Assembly (NCBI GenBank): GCA_902576765.1 | Contig: CACGWH010000003.1 | Coordinates: 20,209 to 84,208 of the forward strand | Length of the DNA: 64,000 nucleotides | Direction of reading: 5' to 3' | Source of the DNA: an uncultured Pelagibacteraceae bacterium | GTDB taxonomy: Bacteria; Pseudomonadota; Alphaproteobacteria; Pelagibacterales; Pelagibacteraceae | In this document: positions 24,856 through 32,950 of the stretch, in pieces | How the letters are laid out: every line of letters starts with the position of its first letter | How positions within the stretch are numbered: the first letter of the stretch is position 1 | Program-made: the position numbers and the translations under genes | Notes under the pieces: generated by a model | The model's database searches: none | Told to the model about the DNA's origin: nothing | Seen by the model: only the letters and a program-made list of their open reading frames with translations

Positions 24856-25703
24856 TTTACTTTTTTTCTCAAAAAAAGAACAAACAGGACAGATGTAGTC
24901 ATCATAATTAAAGCATAAGCAGCAGTTGGAACCATATACATCATATTATCAAACAATTGAGTTCCAACAAAAACAGCTAAAGTTCCATTTTGAAGACCAC
25001 ATTCTAAAGAGATACATCTTTGTTGGGCAGCTCCAGATGCAAAAAACTTTGCTGTATAAAAACCTACAATCATCATTATAACATTTAAAGTTAATGCTAT
25101 AGTTCCAGCTTTAGTCAAAAACATTACAATGCTATCCCATTCCTCTATATAAATAGCTACAAAAACAATTATAAATAATCCTATTGATATTCTTTGAATT
25201 AGTTTCATATTTTTTAAAATAAATTCCCCAGCAAATTTTCTAATTAACATTCCTAAAATTACTGGAATAGTAACAACAAAAAACATTTTTAATGATATTC
25301 CAAGCATTGAAATTTCTTTTTCAACGTAAGAAATATTAAATAAATCTATTGATAAAAAAACTATATAAGGAACAGATACAATACTAATTAAACTCGAAAA
25401 TGCGGTCAGTGATATTGAAAGCGCAACATCTCCATCAGCAAATTTTGTTAGAACATTTGAAGTAACACCTCCTGGTGCAGCAGCAATTAACATAACTCCC
25501 AATGCAAGCTCTATTGGAGTTTTTAAAATTATAATTAATAAGTATCCAATAATTGGTAGCACTATTAATTGGCAAATTAATCCAACAAAAAATTCTTTTG
25601 GATTTTGAAAAACTCTTGTGAAATCTTTAACTGTTAAAGACGCACCAAGACCGAGCATTATAAGTGCAAGTGCAACTGGTGCGATCGTTGTTACAATACC
25701 CAT
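24852..25703 (-). CDS. Bile acid:sodium symporter (BASS) family transporter
   Basis: The 283 residues form about nine membrane helices. PVALALIMLGLGASLTVKDF at the N-terminus, ALGVMLIAAAPGGVTSNVLT (crossover helix of the ASBT fold) and ECGLQNGTLAVFVGTQLF (the ECGxQNxxLA signature) are diagnostic. Bacterial members import diverse organic acids with Na+, and the substrate here is unknown. It is downstream of the winged-helix regulator gene on the same strand (44 bp gap), so the two may be linked. Confidence 0.85.
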   Translation of the reverse strand: MGIVTTIAPVALALIMLGLGASLTVKDFTRVFQNPKEFFVGLICQLIVLPIIGYLLIIILKTPIELALGVMLIAAAPGGVTSNVLTKFADGDVALSISLTAFSSLISIVSVPYIVFLSIDLFNISYVEKEISMLGISLKMFFVVTIPVILGMLIRKFAGEFILKNMKLIQRISIGLFIIVFVAIYIEEWDSIVMFLTKAGTIALTLNVIMMIVGFYTAKFFASGAAQQRCISLECGLQNGTLAVFVGTQLFDNMMYMVPTAAYALIMMTTSVLFVLFLRKKVN

Positions 25704-25747
25704 GACCCCTTTGTGTAATAAAATAACAAATTTAGCTTATTAAAATT

Positions 25748-26725
25748 TTAAGAAATTACAAGAAGATTTAAAACTTTACGAATAAATTTTGCTTTATATT
25801 TAAAAATTTCAGTTTGATAGGGAAGAATTTTTCTAAAATTCATTGAAGTTAAAGTATATTGTTTTTTTTCATTCAATTGAATTAAATCTTGTTTCACTAA
25901 AAATTTACATTTTCTAATAATTGTTGCACGGGGTATTTGAGTCATATCAGAGATTGACATTGCGCTAATGCCTATATCGGTTCCTAGATTTTTAATTAAA
26001 ACATCGTTAGTTGTAAAATAATCTAACGGAGGTCTATCTTGATTACCTTTAAGTTCTTTGGAGACGTTTAAAACTTGATTCATACAAATTGTTCCCCAAA
26101 TATGAAATGTTGTTAAGTCTTGCATGAATTTGTGGTATCCAATAATTAATGGAATTTGCATACGATAAAACCACCGCCAACATAATGTGAATTTTTTTTT
26201 AATCATATTTTCAATAATTTTTGGATCAAGTTTTTTTAATAAAACATTCTCTTTATTCAATAACTCAGAAACAAGGTATATATATTTTGCAGAAAATTTA
26301 ATCTGATTTGCTGGTTTAACAAATTTGAAGGCTTTTCCATCGATAATAATTTTTTTTTTATCACGAGTTATTACCCCCTCTTTTTCAAGCTCTAATACTT
26401 TTCTCCTTACTGTTTCTTTAGGTAAATCTAATTTTTCACAAAGTTCTGTAATACTAAATTTTTCAATTTGGAGATATGATCTTGAATAATATTCATCAAA
26501 AGAATAATGAATTTGCATTTGATCGTAAAATTGAAGAGTTTTTTCAATTAACGATATTACAATCATATACTTGTAATGATCATTAAATGACCAATAAACA
26601 TTATTTATCCAATTCCATTGGTGAAATATCCAATCTTTACTCAAATGAGAATAATTTGTCATAATAGAGTTATAGACCTGGTCGTCATTAAGAGTTTTTG
26701 AAAAATCTATTTCTTGCAAAGACAT
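25748..26725 (-). CDS. Putative transcriptional regulator with two winged-helix domains
   Basis: The 325-residue protein contains two winged-helix-like segments. The first is at about residues 92-130: FSITELCEKLDLPKETVRRK, then VLELEKEGVITRD. The second is at about 253-295: ISAMSISDMTQIPRATIIRK, then CKFLVKQDLIQLNEKKQYTL. Both fit a recognition helix followed by a hairpin wing. The rest is helical and rich in aromatic residues, with no known ligand domain. I know no named family with this layout. It is divergent from two small tail-anchored genes, and the gap holds direct repeats and a palindrome that could be its own operators. Confidence 0.6.
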   Translation of the reverse strand: MSLQEIDFSKTLNDDQVYNSIMTNYSHLSKDWIFHQWNWINNVYWSFNDHYKYMIVISLIEKTLQFYDQMQIHYSFDEYYSRSYLQIEKFSITELCEKLDLPKETVRRKVLELEKEGVITRDKKKIIIDGKAFKFVKPANQIKFSAKYIYLVSELLNKENVLLKKLDPKIIENMIKKKFTLCWRWFYRMQIPLIIGYHKFMQDLTTFHIWGTICMNQVLNVSKELKGNQDRPPLDYFTTNDVLIKNLGTDIGISAMSISDMTQIPRATIIRKCKFLVKQDLIQLNEKKQYTLTSMNFRKILPYQTEIFKYKAKFIRKVLNLLVIS

Positions 26726-26748
26726 AATTTAGAAATTTGAAGTAAAAA

Positions 26749-26790
26749 CCCAATTTGGACACTTGTCAATTTAATTGTGACCCAGTTTGG
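26749..26790. promoter_or_regulatory. Direct repeats flanking a palindrome (candidate operators)
   Basis: CCCAATTTGG (26749-26758) and CCCAGTTTGG (26781-26790) are direct repeats, 9 of 10 identical and 32 bp apart, about three helical turns. Between them is the palindrome CAATTTAATTG (26767-26777). They lie between the regulator gene (start 26725) and the likely start of the tail-anchored gene (26822). Confidence 0.45.
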
Positions 26791-26821
26791 TGACATCCTA
26801 AATTGCTTACCTCAAAAATCC

Positions 26822-27067
26822 ATGTTTAATTTAAGAATGATTAATAAAGGCTTTGAAGATAACAAACTAAACATCGAGACCCCAAATGGTGTTGAGGTTA
26901 CTGAAAAGCCTTTAAAAAACAATCAAAATGGAACACAAAGAGTTGATATTAATGTTTTGAAATCGAAGCTTCAAGAAACAGAAAGCAAAGAATTCAAAAA
27001 AAACATATATATATTTTCATCATTGGTTTTAGGATTAGGTGTTTTGGGAATTTACCTCTCACTTTAA
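26822..27067 (+). CDS. Small tail-anchored membrane protein A
   Basis: With the ATG at 26822 the protein has about 81 residues: a soluble Asn/Lys-rich N-terminal part, then NVLKSKLQETESKEFKKN and one C-terminal transmembrane helix (IYIFSSLVLGLGVLGIYLSL). A GTG at 26777 would extend it by 15 residues but lies inside the palindrome/direct-repeat region, so I prefer the ATG. The last ~40 residues resemble those of the next gene: both have an INxL...E...K block followed by a terminal helix. I do not recognise the family. It is probably anchored in the inner membrane with its N-terminus in the cytoplasm. Confidence 0.5.
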   Translation: MFNLRMINKGFEDNKLNIETPNGVEVTEKPLKNNQNGTQRVDINVLKSKLQETESKEFKKNIYIFSSLVLGLGVLGIYLSL

Positions 27068-27109
27068 TCAAATTTGCAAATAAATGAAATTCGTGGTCTA
27101 ATTAAAAAA

Positions 27110-27316
27110 ATGAAAAGTTTAGATACCATCATAAGAGATAAGCTTGTTGCAAAGTATCTACAAAAAGATATCAGACAAACACAATCTAAAACTAGTAATA
27201 TAAATATTTTATTAAATAGAATTGAAATTAATAAAAAAAATGAAACTAGAAAAAAGCTTTATTTTTCAGCAGCTGCCTCGACAGGATTAATTCTATTTGG
27301 TTTAATTATTTTCTAA
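27110..27316 (+). CDS. Small tail-anchored membrane protein B
   Basis: From the ATG at 27110 the product has 68 residues: MKSLDTIIRDKLVAKYLQKD, then NINILLNRIEINKKNETRKK and a C-terminal helix LYFSAAASTGLILFGLIIF. A TTG at 27074 would add 12 residues. The C-terminal half is similar to protein A just upstream, so the pair looks like a short tandem duplication that diverged at the N-terminus. It overlaps the convergent DprE2-like gene by 4 bp. Function unknown. Confidence 0.5.
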   Translation: MKSLDTIIRDKLVAKYLQKDIRQTQSKTSNINILLNRIEINKKNETRKKLYFSAAASTGLILFGLIIF

Positions 27317-28050
27317 AAAGATTTATTTTTAAAAATTCTTTCAGGGATACATCTAATTATAAACATTATTAATCGCCATATTTTCATCGTATAAATTATA
27401 TCTTTCTTTTTATTGACAGCATCGTAAATATCGTTTGCAACCTTATCTGGAGAAGAAGTTAAAAGTTTTGGTAATTTCATACCTAACGTCATTTTTGTAT
27501 AAACTGTGCCAGGTAGAACCGTTAAAACATGTACATTTTTTTTGGCTAATCTATTTCTCAAACCGGACAAAAAAACAGTAAATCCTGCTTTAGCAGAGCC
27601 ATAAATATAATTAGAGGCTTTACCTCTATCTCCAGCAACAGAACTTATACCAACAATAGTCCCATAACCTTGATTTTCATATATGTTAGCGAAATCTGAA
27701 ATTATATTTAATGGACCTTCATAGTTGGTTCTTATAACTTTAGTTCTAAGCTCTAAATCATTTTCACCATCTTTTTGCTGACCTAATAAACCAATAGCAC
27801 ATATTAATATTGAAGGTATTTCTTTCAAATTTTTTATGAAATCTTTATGAGTTTCAGTTTTTAAAAGGTCAAATTCATAAATATGCACATTAACATTATA
27901 TCGAATTTTTAAATCTGTAGAATGTAATTCAAGATCATCAATTTTCCTTGCAGCAAGGTGTAAGTTATAGCCATTCTCACCATATTTTTGAGCTATAGAT
28001 TTTGCAATATCACTAAGAGCACCTAATATTAATACATTTTTATTTTTCAT
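27313..28050 (-). CDS. dprE2: SDR-family keto-reductase, DprE2-like
   Basis: This 245-residue short-chain dehydrogenase has a nucleotide loop LGALSDIAKSIAQKYG, ICAIGLLGQ, the catalytic Ser (GISSVAGDRGK) and YIYGSAKAG with the Tyr/Lys pair. DprE2 reduces the 2-keto intermediate of decaprenylphosphoryl ribose to arabinose. The assignment rests mainly on the neighbours: the stop of a DprE1-like oxidase gene overlaps its start by 4 bp, and a DPPR-synthase-like UbiA follows upstream. Other SDR activities cannot be excluded from this sequence alone. Confidence 0.75.
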   Translation of the reverse strand: MKNKNVLILGALSDIAKSIAQKYGENGYNLHLAARKIDDLELHSTDLKIRYNVNVHIYEFDLLKTETHKDFIKNLKEIPSILICAIGLLGQQKDGENDLELRTKVIRTNYEGPLNIISDFANIYENQGYGTIVGISSVAGDRGKASNYIYGSAKAGFTVFLSGLRNRLAKKNVHVLTVLPGTVYTKMTLGMKLPKLLTSSPDKVANDIYDAVNKKKDIIYTMKIWRLIMFIIRCIPERIFKNKSF

Positions 28051-29390
28051 AATTCTAATCGAGATGATTGGGATGATTGAAAATCTTCATCAAAATTATT
28101 TTGATTCCTATAATTTATAAATTCTTGAATTCTTTTATCTGATTTTTTAAAGATTTCTTTTTTCATTCTCGCATCTTTAGCTAAATAAAATCTACCTTCA
28201 TATTTAAGAGTAATATCATCAAGTTTCTCTAAGAGATCAAAAGTTTCTTTACTTACCGGAAAATCTAGAGCAATTGTATAACCTTTCATAGGGAAAGAAA
28301 AATTACTTTCTTGATCACCAAATCTTTTTAGAACAGATAAAAATGAACTTACACTTGAATTATCTATTTCCATTAATAATTCAATAATACCATCTTTAGA
28401 CTTTTTTAGTGGAAAAACACATTGATATTGTACAAATCCCTTTCGACCGTAAATTTTATTCCACTCTAATATTTTGTCCAATGGGTAAAAATAATCATCC
28501 CAATATACAAGTTTTTCTTTAGATGTATTTTTTCCAAAAAAATAATAAATAGAATTAAATAATTTTATCAAATTCTTATTTAGAAACCAGTCAGGAAAAT
28601 AAAATGGAATGATTTTATTTTTTTTTGATTTTATTTCTAAATGATTTTTTATATTTTTTTTATCTAAATCTTCAATTGATGCATGTTCACCAAGCATTAT
28701 TAAGGATTGACCAATATTATCTTTGGTTTTAGTACTGTTAATCCATGCAACAGAATAAGTTGCATTCATATTATTTTCAAAAATCTCAAAAGTTTGATCT
28801 ATATTTTTTGCTACTAATGTTTTTTGTTTTATCCAAGATGTTTGAATAGGTCGCAATTTTATAGCGGCTTTAATTATAATGCCTGTTAGCCCCATCCCTC
28901 CAATTGTCCATTTAAATAATTCAGTATTCTCAGTTTTAGAACATTTTATTATTTCACCTTTTGAATTTATTATTTCAAACCATTCAATAAAATTTCCAAA
29001 ACTACCTTCTTTATGATGGTTTTTTCCATGAACATCTGCAGCAATCAAACCCCCGACTGTTACAAATTTTGATCCAGGAGTAACATATGGGAACCATCCT
29101 CTTGGTAAAAAAGTTTTAATTATATCTTCTAGAAGGACTCCAGACTCTACAACCAAAATACCAAAACTATCATCGAAAGATATAATGTGATTAAAATATT
29201 TCATATTAATAGTTTTGTTTTCATTGATAGAGCTATCGCCATAAGCCCGACCATTTCCTCTTGCAATAAGATTCCTTTTTTTTACTTCAACAAGAATTTG
29301 CTTAATATTTTCAGGATAAATAACGTTTGCCTTCTTAATGGGATATCCTCCCCATCCTGAAATATTTGATTGATTTAAATTTTCTTTCAT
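28047..29390 (-). CDS. dprE1: FAD-dependent oxidase, DprE1-like
   Basis: The 447 residues contain a PCMH-type FAD domain (IARGNGRAYGDSSIN, then PGSKFVTVGGLIAADVHGKNHH) and the C-terminal substrate domain ending GRFYLAKDARM, whose lysine corresponds to the catalytic Lys of mycobacterial DprE1. DprE1 oxidises the 2-OH of polyprenylphosphoryl ribose as the first half of its epimerisation to arabinose. Around residue 374 the sequence GYTIALDFP appears to have Ala at the place of mycobacterial Cys387, the benzothiazinone target. It is part of the dprE1-dprE2 operon with the UbiA gene 39-40 bp upstream. Confidence 0.82.
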   Translation of the reverse strand: MKENLNQSNISGWGGYPIKKANVIYPENIKQILVEVKKRNLIARGNGRAYGDSSINENKTINMKYFNHIISFDDSFGILVVESGVLLEDIIKTFLPRGWFPYVTPGSKFVTVGGLIAADVHGKNHHKEGSFGNFIEWFEIINSKGEIIKCSKTENTELFKWTIGGMGLTGIIIKAAIKLRPIQTSWIKQKTLVAKNIDQTFEIFENNMNATYSVAWINSTKTKDNIGQSLIMLGEHASIEDLDKKNIKNHLEIKSKKNKIIPFYFPDWFLNKNLIKLFNSIYYFFGKNTSKEKLVYWDDYFYPLDKILEWNKIYGRKGFVQYQCVFPLKKSKDGIIELLMEIDNSSVSSFLSVLKRFGDQESNFSFPMKGYTIALDFPVSKETFDLLEKLDDITLKYEGRFYLAKDARMKKEIFKKSDKRIQEFINYRNQNNFDEDFQSSQSSRLEL

Positions 29391-29429
29391 AATCTAAACT
29401 TTTCAAAGATATAATAATTTAATACTAAC

Positions 29430-30323
29430 TTAGAAAGTAATTCCTAACCAGATAATACACAAAATTAAAAATAAACATAAATAACTAATTTTATCATTAA
29501 TTGCATAAACTATTGGATCATCTTTAATTTTACCTTTTTTAGCATCAACAATTATTCTAGATATCCAAAAAAGCATAATTATACAAATACCCCACATTAT
29601 TGAGGGAGAGGAATAAAGTTCAAGAACTTGTGGAGAATTTATATAAAAAATTAAAACCAAAATTGAAACACACCCTGACAGGATAGAAATATTATTGATA
29701 ACACCTTCATCTTTAAAAGTATATCCACGACCTGCTATTTCTTTTTTATTTGATTTTTTATAATTTAACAATTCTATTTGACGTTTCACTGAGGCCAGTG
29801 AAATAAAAAAAAATATTGAAAAAGACAATAACCAAATTGAAACAGAAATATCAGTAATTAAACCCCCAGATATAATTCTTAAAGTATATAAAGTTGCAAG
29901 AGTTAAAAGGTCTATAAAAACATATTTCTTCAAAAAAAAAGTATATAAATTTGAAATAATAAAATATGAAATAATTAATAAAAAAAAATTTACGTTTGTT
30001 GTAATTAAAAAAAGTCCACTCAAAAACAAAAGAAAAAATATTAATATTTTACATTGATCAATATTAATTATTCCAGCAGCAAGAGGTCTATATTTTTTAT
30101 ATGGATGTTTTTTATCTGACTCAACATCCACGATATCGTTTATTACATAGATGGAAGACGCAATAAGACTAAAAATTATAAATGCTTTAATTGAAAGTAT
30201 AAAATTATTAATTGTTAACTGATGAGCCATTAGCATTGGAATAAAAATCAAAATATTTTTTACCCATTGGTATGGCCTAATAATTTTTAAAATATTAACA
30301 AATTTTAAATTTCTAGTATTCAT
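29430..30323 (-). CDS. ubiA: UbiA-family prenyltransferase, decaprenyl-phosphate phosphoribosyltransferase-like
   Basis: This polytopic membrane protein of about 297 residues has the aspartate-rich motif NDIVDVESDKKHPYKKYRPLA and the second-loop GRGYTFKDEGVI typical of DPPR synthase (Rv3806c type), rather than quinone-forming UbiA. It transfers 5-phosphoribosyl to polyprenyl phosphate, which DprE1/DprE2 then epimerise to the arabinose donor. An upstream in-frame ATG at 30341 would add six residues; neither start has a clear Shine-Dalgarno. The three genes together are a coherent polyprenyl-phosphate-D-arabinose set. Confidence 0.8.
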   Translation of the reverse strand: MNTRNLKFVNILKIIRPYQWVKNILIFIPMLMAHQLTINNFILSIKAFIIFSLIASSIYVINDIVDVESDKKHPYKKYRPLAAGIINIDQCKILIFFLLFLSGLFLITTNVNFFLLIISYFIISNLYTFFLKKYVFIDLLTLATLYTLRIISGGLITDISVSIWLLSFSIFFFISLASVKRQIELLNYKKSNKKEIAGRGYTFKDEGVINNISILSGCVSILVLIFYINSPQVLELYSSPSIMWGICIIMLFWISRIIVDAKKGKIKDDPIVYAINDKISYLCLFLILCIIWLGITF

Positions 30324-30377
30324 ATAAAATACTTTTATCATGTAATTAGTTTCTTTTATATATTATCAAAATTATGA

Positions 30378-30405
30378 TTGTATAAATGCATAAAACTATT
30401 ATAAA
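30378..30405 (+). promoter_or_regulatory. Probable tRNA promoter
   Basis: TTGTAT (30378-30383), a 16-bp spacer and TATAAA (30400-30405) lie 17 bp before the tRNA gene, a usual distance for a short tRNA leader. Confidence 0.45.
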
Positions 30406-30421
30406 TATTTTCAAATTTGAT

Positions 30422-30498
30422 GGCGGGGTAGCTCAGTTGGTTAGAGCGCGGGACTCATAAGCCCGAGGTCAGTGGTTCGATCCCACTTCCCGCTACCA
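30422..30498 (+). tRNA. tRNA with CAT anticodon, elongator Met type
   Basis: The 77-base sequence folds as a cloverleaf. The acceptor GGCGGGG pairs with TCCCGCT, the D stem is GCTC/GAGC, the T arm is AGTGG-TTCGATC-CCACT, and CCA is encoded. The anticodon is CAT (30456-30458) in loop CTCATAA. The anticodon stem CGGGA/GCCCG has one A-G mismatch next to the loop. The D-loop and acceptor resemble elongator tRNA-Met rather than initiator. A lysidine-modified tRNA-Ile2 (also CAT) cannot be fully excluded. It ends one base before the convergent apt stop codon. Confidence 0.93.
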
Positions 30499-30499
30499 T

Positions 30500-31027
30500 T
30501 TAATGACCGGGAAATTCAATTAAATTTTCAACTTTATATTTTTGATTTAATAATTTATTACATCCACCTAAATCGAATAAGTTTATTACAAAAATAAAAC
30601 CTGCAACTTTACCATTAGATATTTCAACTAATCTTGCTGCTGCCTCTGCAGTCCCTCCAGTAGCAATTAGATCATCAATAATTAGAACAGAATCATCTTT
30701 GTTAATTGAATCTTTATGAACTTCAATAGTTGCAGTTCCATATTCCAACTCAAAATCAACTGAATGAACTTCGGCAGGTAATTTATTTTTTTTTCGAAGC
30801 ATTATAAAAGGTTTCTTTAAAATATATGAAACAGCAGATGCAAAAACAAAACCCCTAGATTCAATGGCAGCAATCTTATTAAATCTTAAATTTTTTGATT
30901 TTTCAACTATTTGACTAATTGTTTCAGCGAAAGCTTTTTCATCTTTTATTAATGTAGTTATATCTCTAAATAATATACCCTTTTTAGGATAATCTGGAAT
31001 AGATCTAATAAAATCTTTTAAATTCAT
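30500..31027 (-). CDS. apt: Adenine phosphoribosyltransferase
   Basis: The 175 residues match Apt throughout: IRSIPDYPKKGILFRDITTL at the N-terminus, IAAIESRGFVFASAV, and the PRPP-binding loop VLIIDDLIATGGTAEAA. The enzyme turns adenine plus PRPP into AMP. It is divergent from mtnP, whose reaction releases adenine from methylthioadenosine, so the two likely form one salvage route. The short gap (31028-31064) probably holds both promoters. Confidence 0.93.
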   Translation of the reverse strand: MNLKDFIRSIPDYPKKGILFRDITTLIKDEKAFAETISQIVEKSKNLRFNKIAAIESRGFVFASAVSYILKKPFIMLRKKNKLPAEVHSVDFELEYGTATIEVHKDSINKDDSVLIIDDLIATGGTAEAAARLVEISNGKVAGFIFVINLFDLGGCNKLLNQKYKVENLIEFPGH

Positions 31028-31064
31028 TATAGTTATTTATAAATATAAATTACAGGTCTTTTAT

Positions 31065-31937
31065 ATGACAATTAATAAATTAGCAATTATTGGTGGAAGT
31101 GGCTTATATGATGTAGAAGAATTTACTAATAGACAATTATTAGATTTAAATACCCCTTGGGGAAAACCCTCAGACCAAATTTTAAAAACAAATTATAAAG
31201 ATAAAGAGGTTTATTTTTTACCAAGACATGGCAGAGGTCATTTCATTTCGCCTTCCCAAATTAATTTTAGAGCAAATATTGATGCTTTAAAACAATTAGG
31301 TGTAACAGATATAGTTTCAGTTTCAGCGGTAGGTTCTTTGAAAGAAGATTTACCTCCAGGAAAATTTGTTATAGTTGATCAATTTATTGATAGGACTTTT
31401 GCTAGAAATAAAACATTTTTTGATGATGAAATAGTTGCTCATGTTTCAATGGCACATCCAACTTCAAATGGTTTAATGAATGCATGCGAAGAAGCTATAA
31501 AAAAAGAGAAAATTGATTTTCAACGAAATGGCACATATGTGGTTATGGAAGGTCCTCAATTTTCAACATTAGCTGAGTCAAATCTATACAGATCATGGAA
31601 AGCTGATGTTATTGGAATGACTAATATGCCAGAGGCCAAGTTAGCCCGTGAAGCCGAAATAAGATATGCATCAGTATCAATGATAACAGACTATGATTGC
31701 TGGCATCCAGATCATGAAAATGTTGATGTTCAACAAGTCGTAAAAGTACTTTTAGGAAATGCAGCAAAAGCTAAAAACATGATAAAGAATTTAATAGAAA
31801 TTTTTGAAAATCATATTGATCCAAAAGATCCAACAAATAATTGTTTAGATGTTGCAATAATTACAGCACCAGAAAAAAGAACTAAAAAGACTGAAGAAAA
31901 ACTTAGAACTGTTGCAGGAAGGGTATTAAATAAATGA
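31065..31937 (+). CDS. mtnP: S-methyl-5'-thioadenosine phosphorylase
   Basis: This 290-residue trimeric PNP-family enzyme has the phosphate loop IIGGSGLYDVE, FLPRHGRGHFISPSQINFRANI, MEGPQFSTLAESNLYRSW and IGMTNMPEAKLAREAEI. SMITDYDCWH carries the Asp that selects 6-amino purines. It splits methylthioadenosine into adenine and 5-methylthioribose-1-phosphate. It is the first gene of a rightward operon ending in the spermidine synthase fusion, which makes the methylthioadenosine. The next gene overlaps it by 4 bp (ATGA). Confidence 0.92.
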   Translation: MTINKLAIIGGSGLYDVEEFTNRQLLDLNTPWGKPSDQILKTNYKDKEVYFLPRHGRGHFISPSQINFRANIDALKQLGVTDIVSVSAVGSLKEDLPPGKFVIVDQFIDRTFARNKTFFDDEIVAHVSMAHPTSNGLMNACEEAIKKEKIDFQRNGTYVVMEGPQFSTLAESNLYRSWKADVIGMTNMPEAKLAREAEIRYASVSMITDYDCWHPDHENVDVQQVVKVLLGNAAKAKNMIKNLIEIFENHIDPKDPTNNCLDVAIITAPEKRTKKTEEKLRTVAGRVLNK

Positions 31938-32944
31938 AATTAGTTTTTTACCTATTTTTATCTTTATTCATCTCCATAAATATTTTGAGTGCAGAGTCTC
32001 GTTTTGGAGATTTGACAGAAATGAGAGATGATAGAATGAGAGGTAAGGATAATCAATGGGTTAGACCTCACCCTGGCCCCTTTGTTTGGAATAATATAGA
32101 AAAAGAAGAGGGAGTTTTTTCTTGGGATAAAGCAGACAAATATGTAACCTATGCTCAAAATCATAATCAAAAGACAATAGCTACCATATGGCCGTATTCT
32201 AATTGGGAACAAAAATCATGTAAAAGAAAAAAAGGAAGAAGCCCGTTTGGAAAAAAGTTTGCAAAATATTTGAGCAAACCTTGTTCAATGGAAAATTATA
32301 AAAAATTCTTATTAGCATTAGTTGATAGATATGACGGTGATGGACAAAATGACATGCCAGGTTTAACAAAACCAATTATTTATTGGGAAATAATGAATGA
32401 ACCAGAATTTAGAATGTTTTTTAAAGGAACAGAGGATGATTTTGTAGAAATTTTTAATTTCTCCTCAAAATTAATAAAATCAAAACAAAAAGATGCAGTC
32501 ATTATAATGGCTGGTGCTGCCGGAATGTTTCCTGAAAGTAAAAAATTTTGGAAATCAGCTCTTCCTAAAATCAAAGATAATTTTGATATAGCTAACATGC
32601 ATCACATCACACCCCCTGATGGAAAATGTGATAAAGATTTTTGGGTTGGTGAATTTTCTGAGTTATTAAAATCTTTAAGTATCAATAAACCAATTTGGGT
32701 AACTGAAGCGATGACAGGTGTTTGTAAAGTGATACCAACTTATATCAATGCATTTGCCAGTGGTGCAGAAGTGATTATCGATGTTGGAGTTAACGCTCCT
32801 GGCATGAAAATGAGTAAAGGCAGCAGAAAGAAACTTAATAATTTTATTGATGAAGTGGACGGTTTTAAATCAATAAAATTGATTTCAAATAAAAAAGCAG
32901 AATTTATCTTGAAAGATGGTTCTAAAAAGATAATTGATTTTTAA
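31934..32944 (+). CDS. Exported clan GH-A glycoside hydrolase-like protein
   Basis: A signal peptide (LVFYLFLSLFISINILSA) precedes about 315 residues with the TIM-barrel pattern of clan GH-A. The strand-4 motif IIYWEIMNEPEF has the acid/base Glu156 after Asn155, and strand 7 PIWVTEAM has the nucleophile Glu258. FVWNNIEKEEGVFSWDKAD near the N-terminus resembles GH39/GH5-like beta-glycanases and xylosidases. Both catalytic residues are present, so a retaining glycosidase is likely; the GH family and the substrate are open. It is inserted between mtnP and mtnA with tight spacing (4-bp overlap, 6-bp gap). Confidence 0.7.
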   Translation: MKLVFYLFLSLFISINILSAESRFGDLTEMRDDRMRGKDNQWVRPHPGPFVWNNIEKEEGVFSWDKADKYVTYAQNHNQKTIATIWPYSNWEQKSCKRKKGRSPFGKKFAKYLSKPCSMENYKKFLLALVDRYDGDGQNDMPGLTKPIIYWEIMNEPEFRMFFKGTEDDFVEIFNFSSKLIKSKQKDAVIIMAGAAGMFPESKKFWKSALPKIKDNFDIANMHHITPPDGKCDKDFWVGEFSELLKSLSINKPIWVTEAMTGVCKVIPTYINAFASGAEVIIDVGVNAPGMKMSKGSRKKLNNFIDEVDGFKSIKLISNKKAEFILKDGSKKIIDF

Positions 32945-32950
32945 TAGTAA

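Noticed and set aside
26777..27067. GTG start at 26777 for tail-anchored protein A
   Set aside because: It lies inside the palindrome and next to a direct repeat, and the ATG at 26822 needs no overlap with these elements.
30422..30498. Initiator tRNA-fMet
   Set aside because: The D-loop and acceptor stem resemble the elongator, and the anticodon stem lacks three G-C pairs directly next to the loop.
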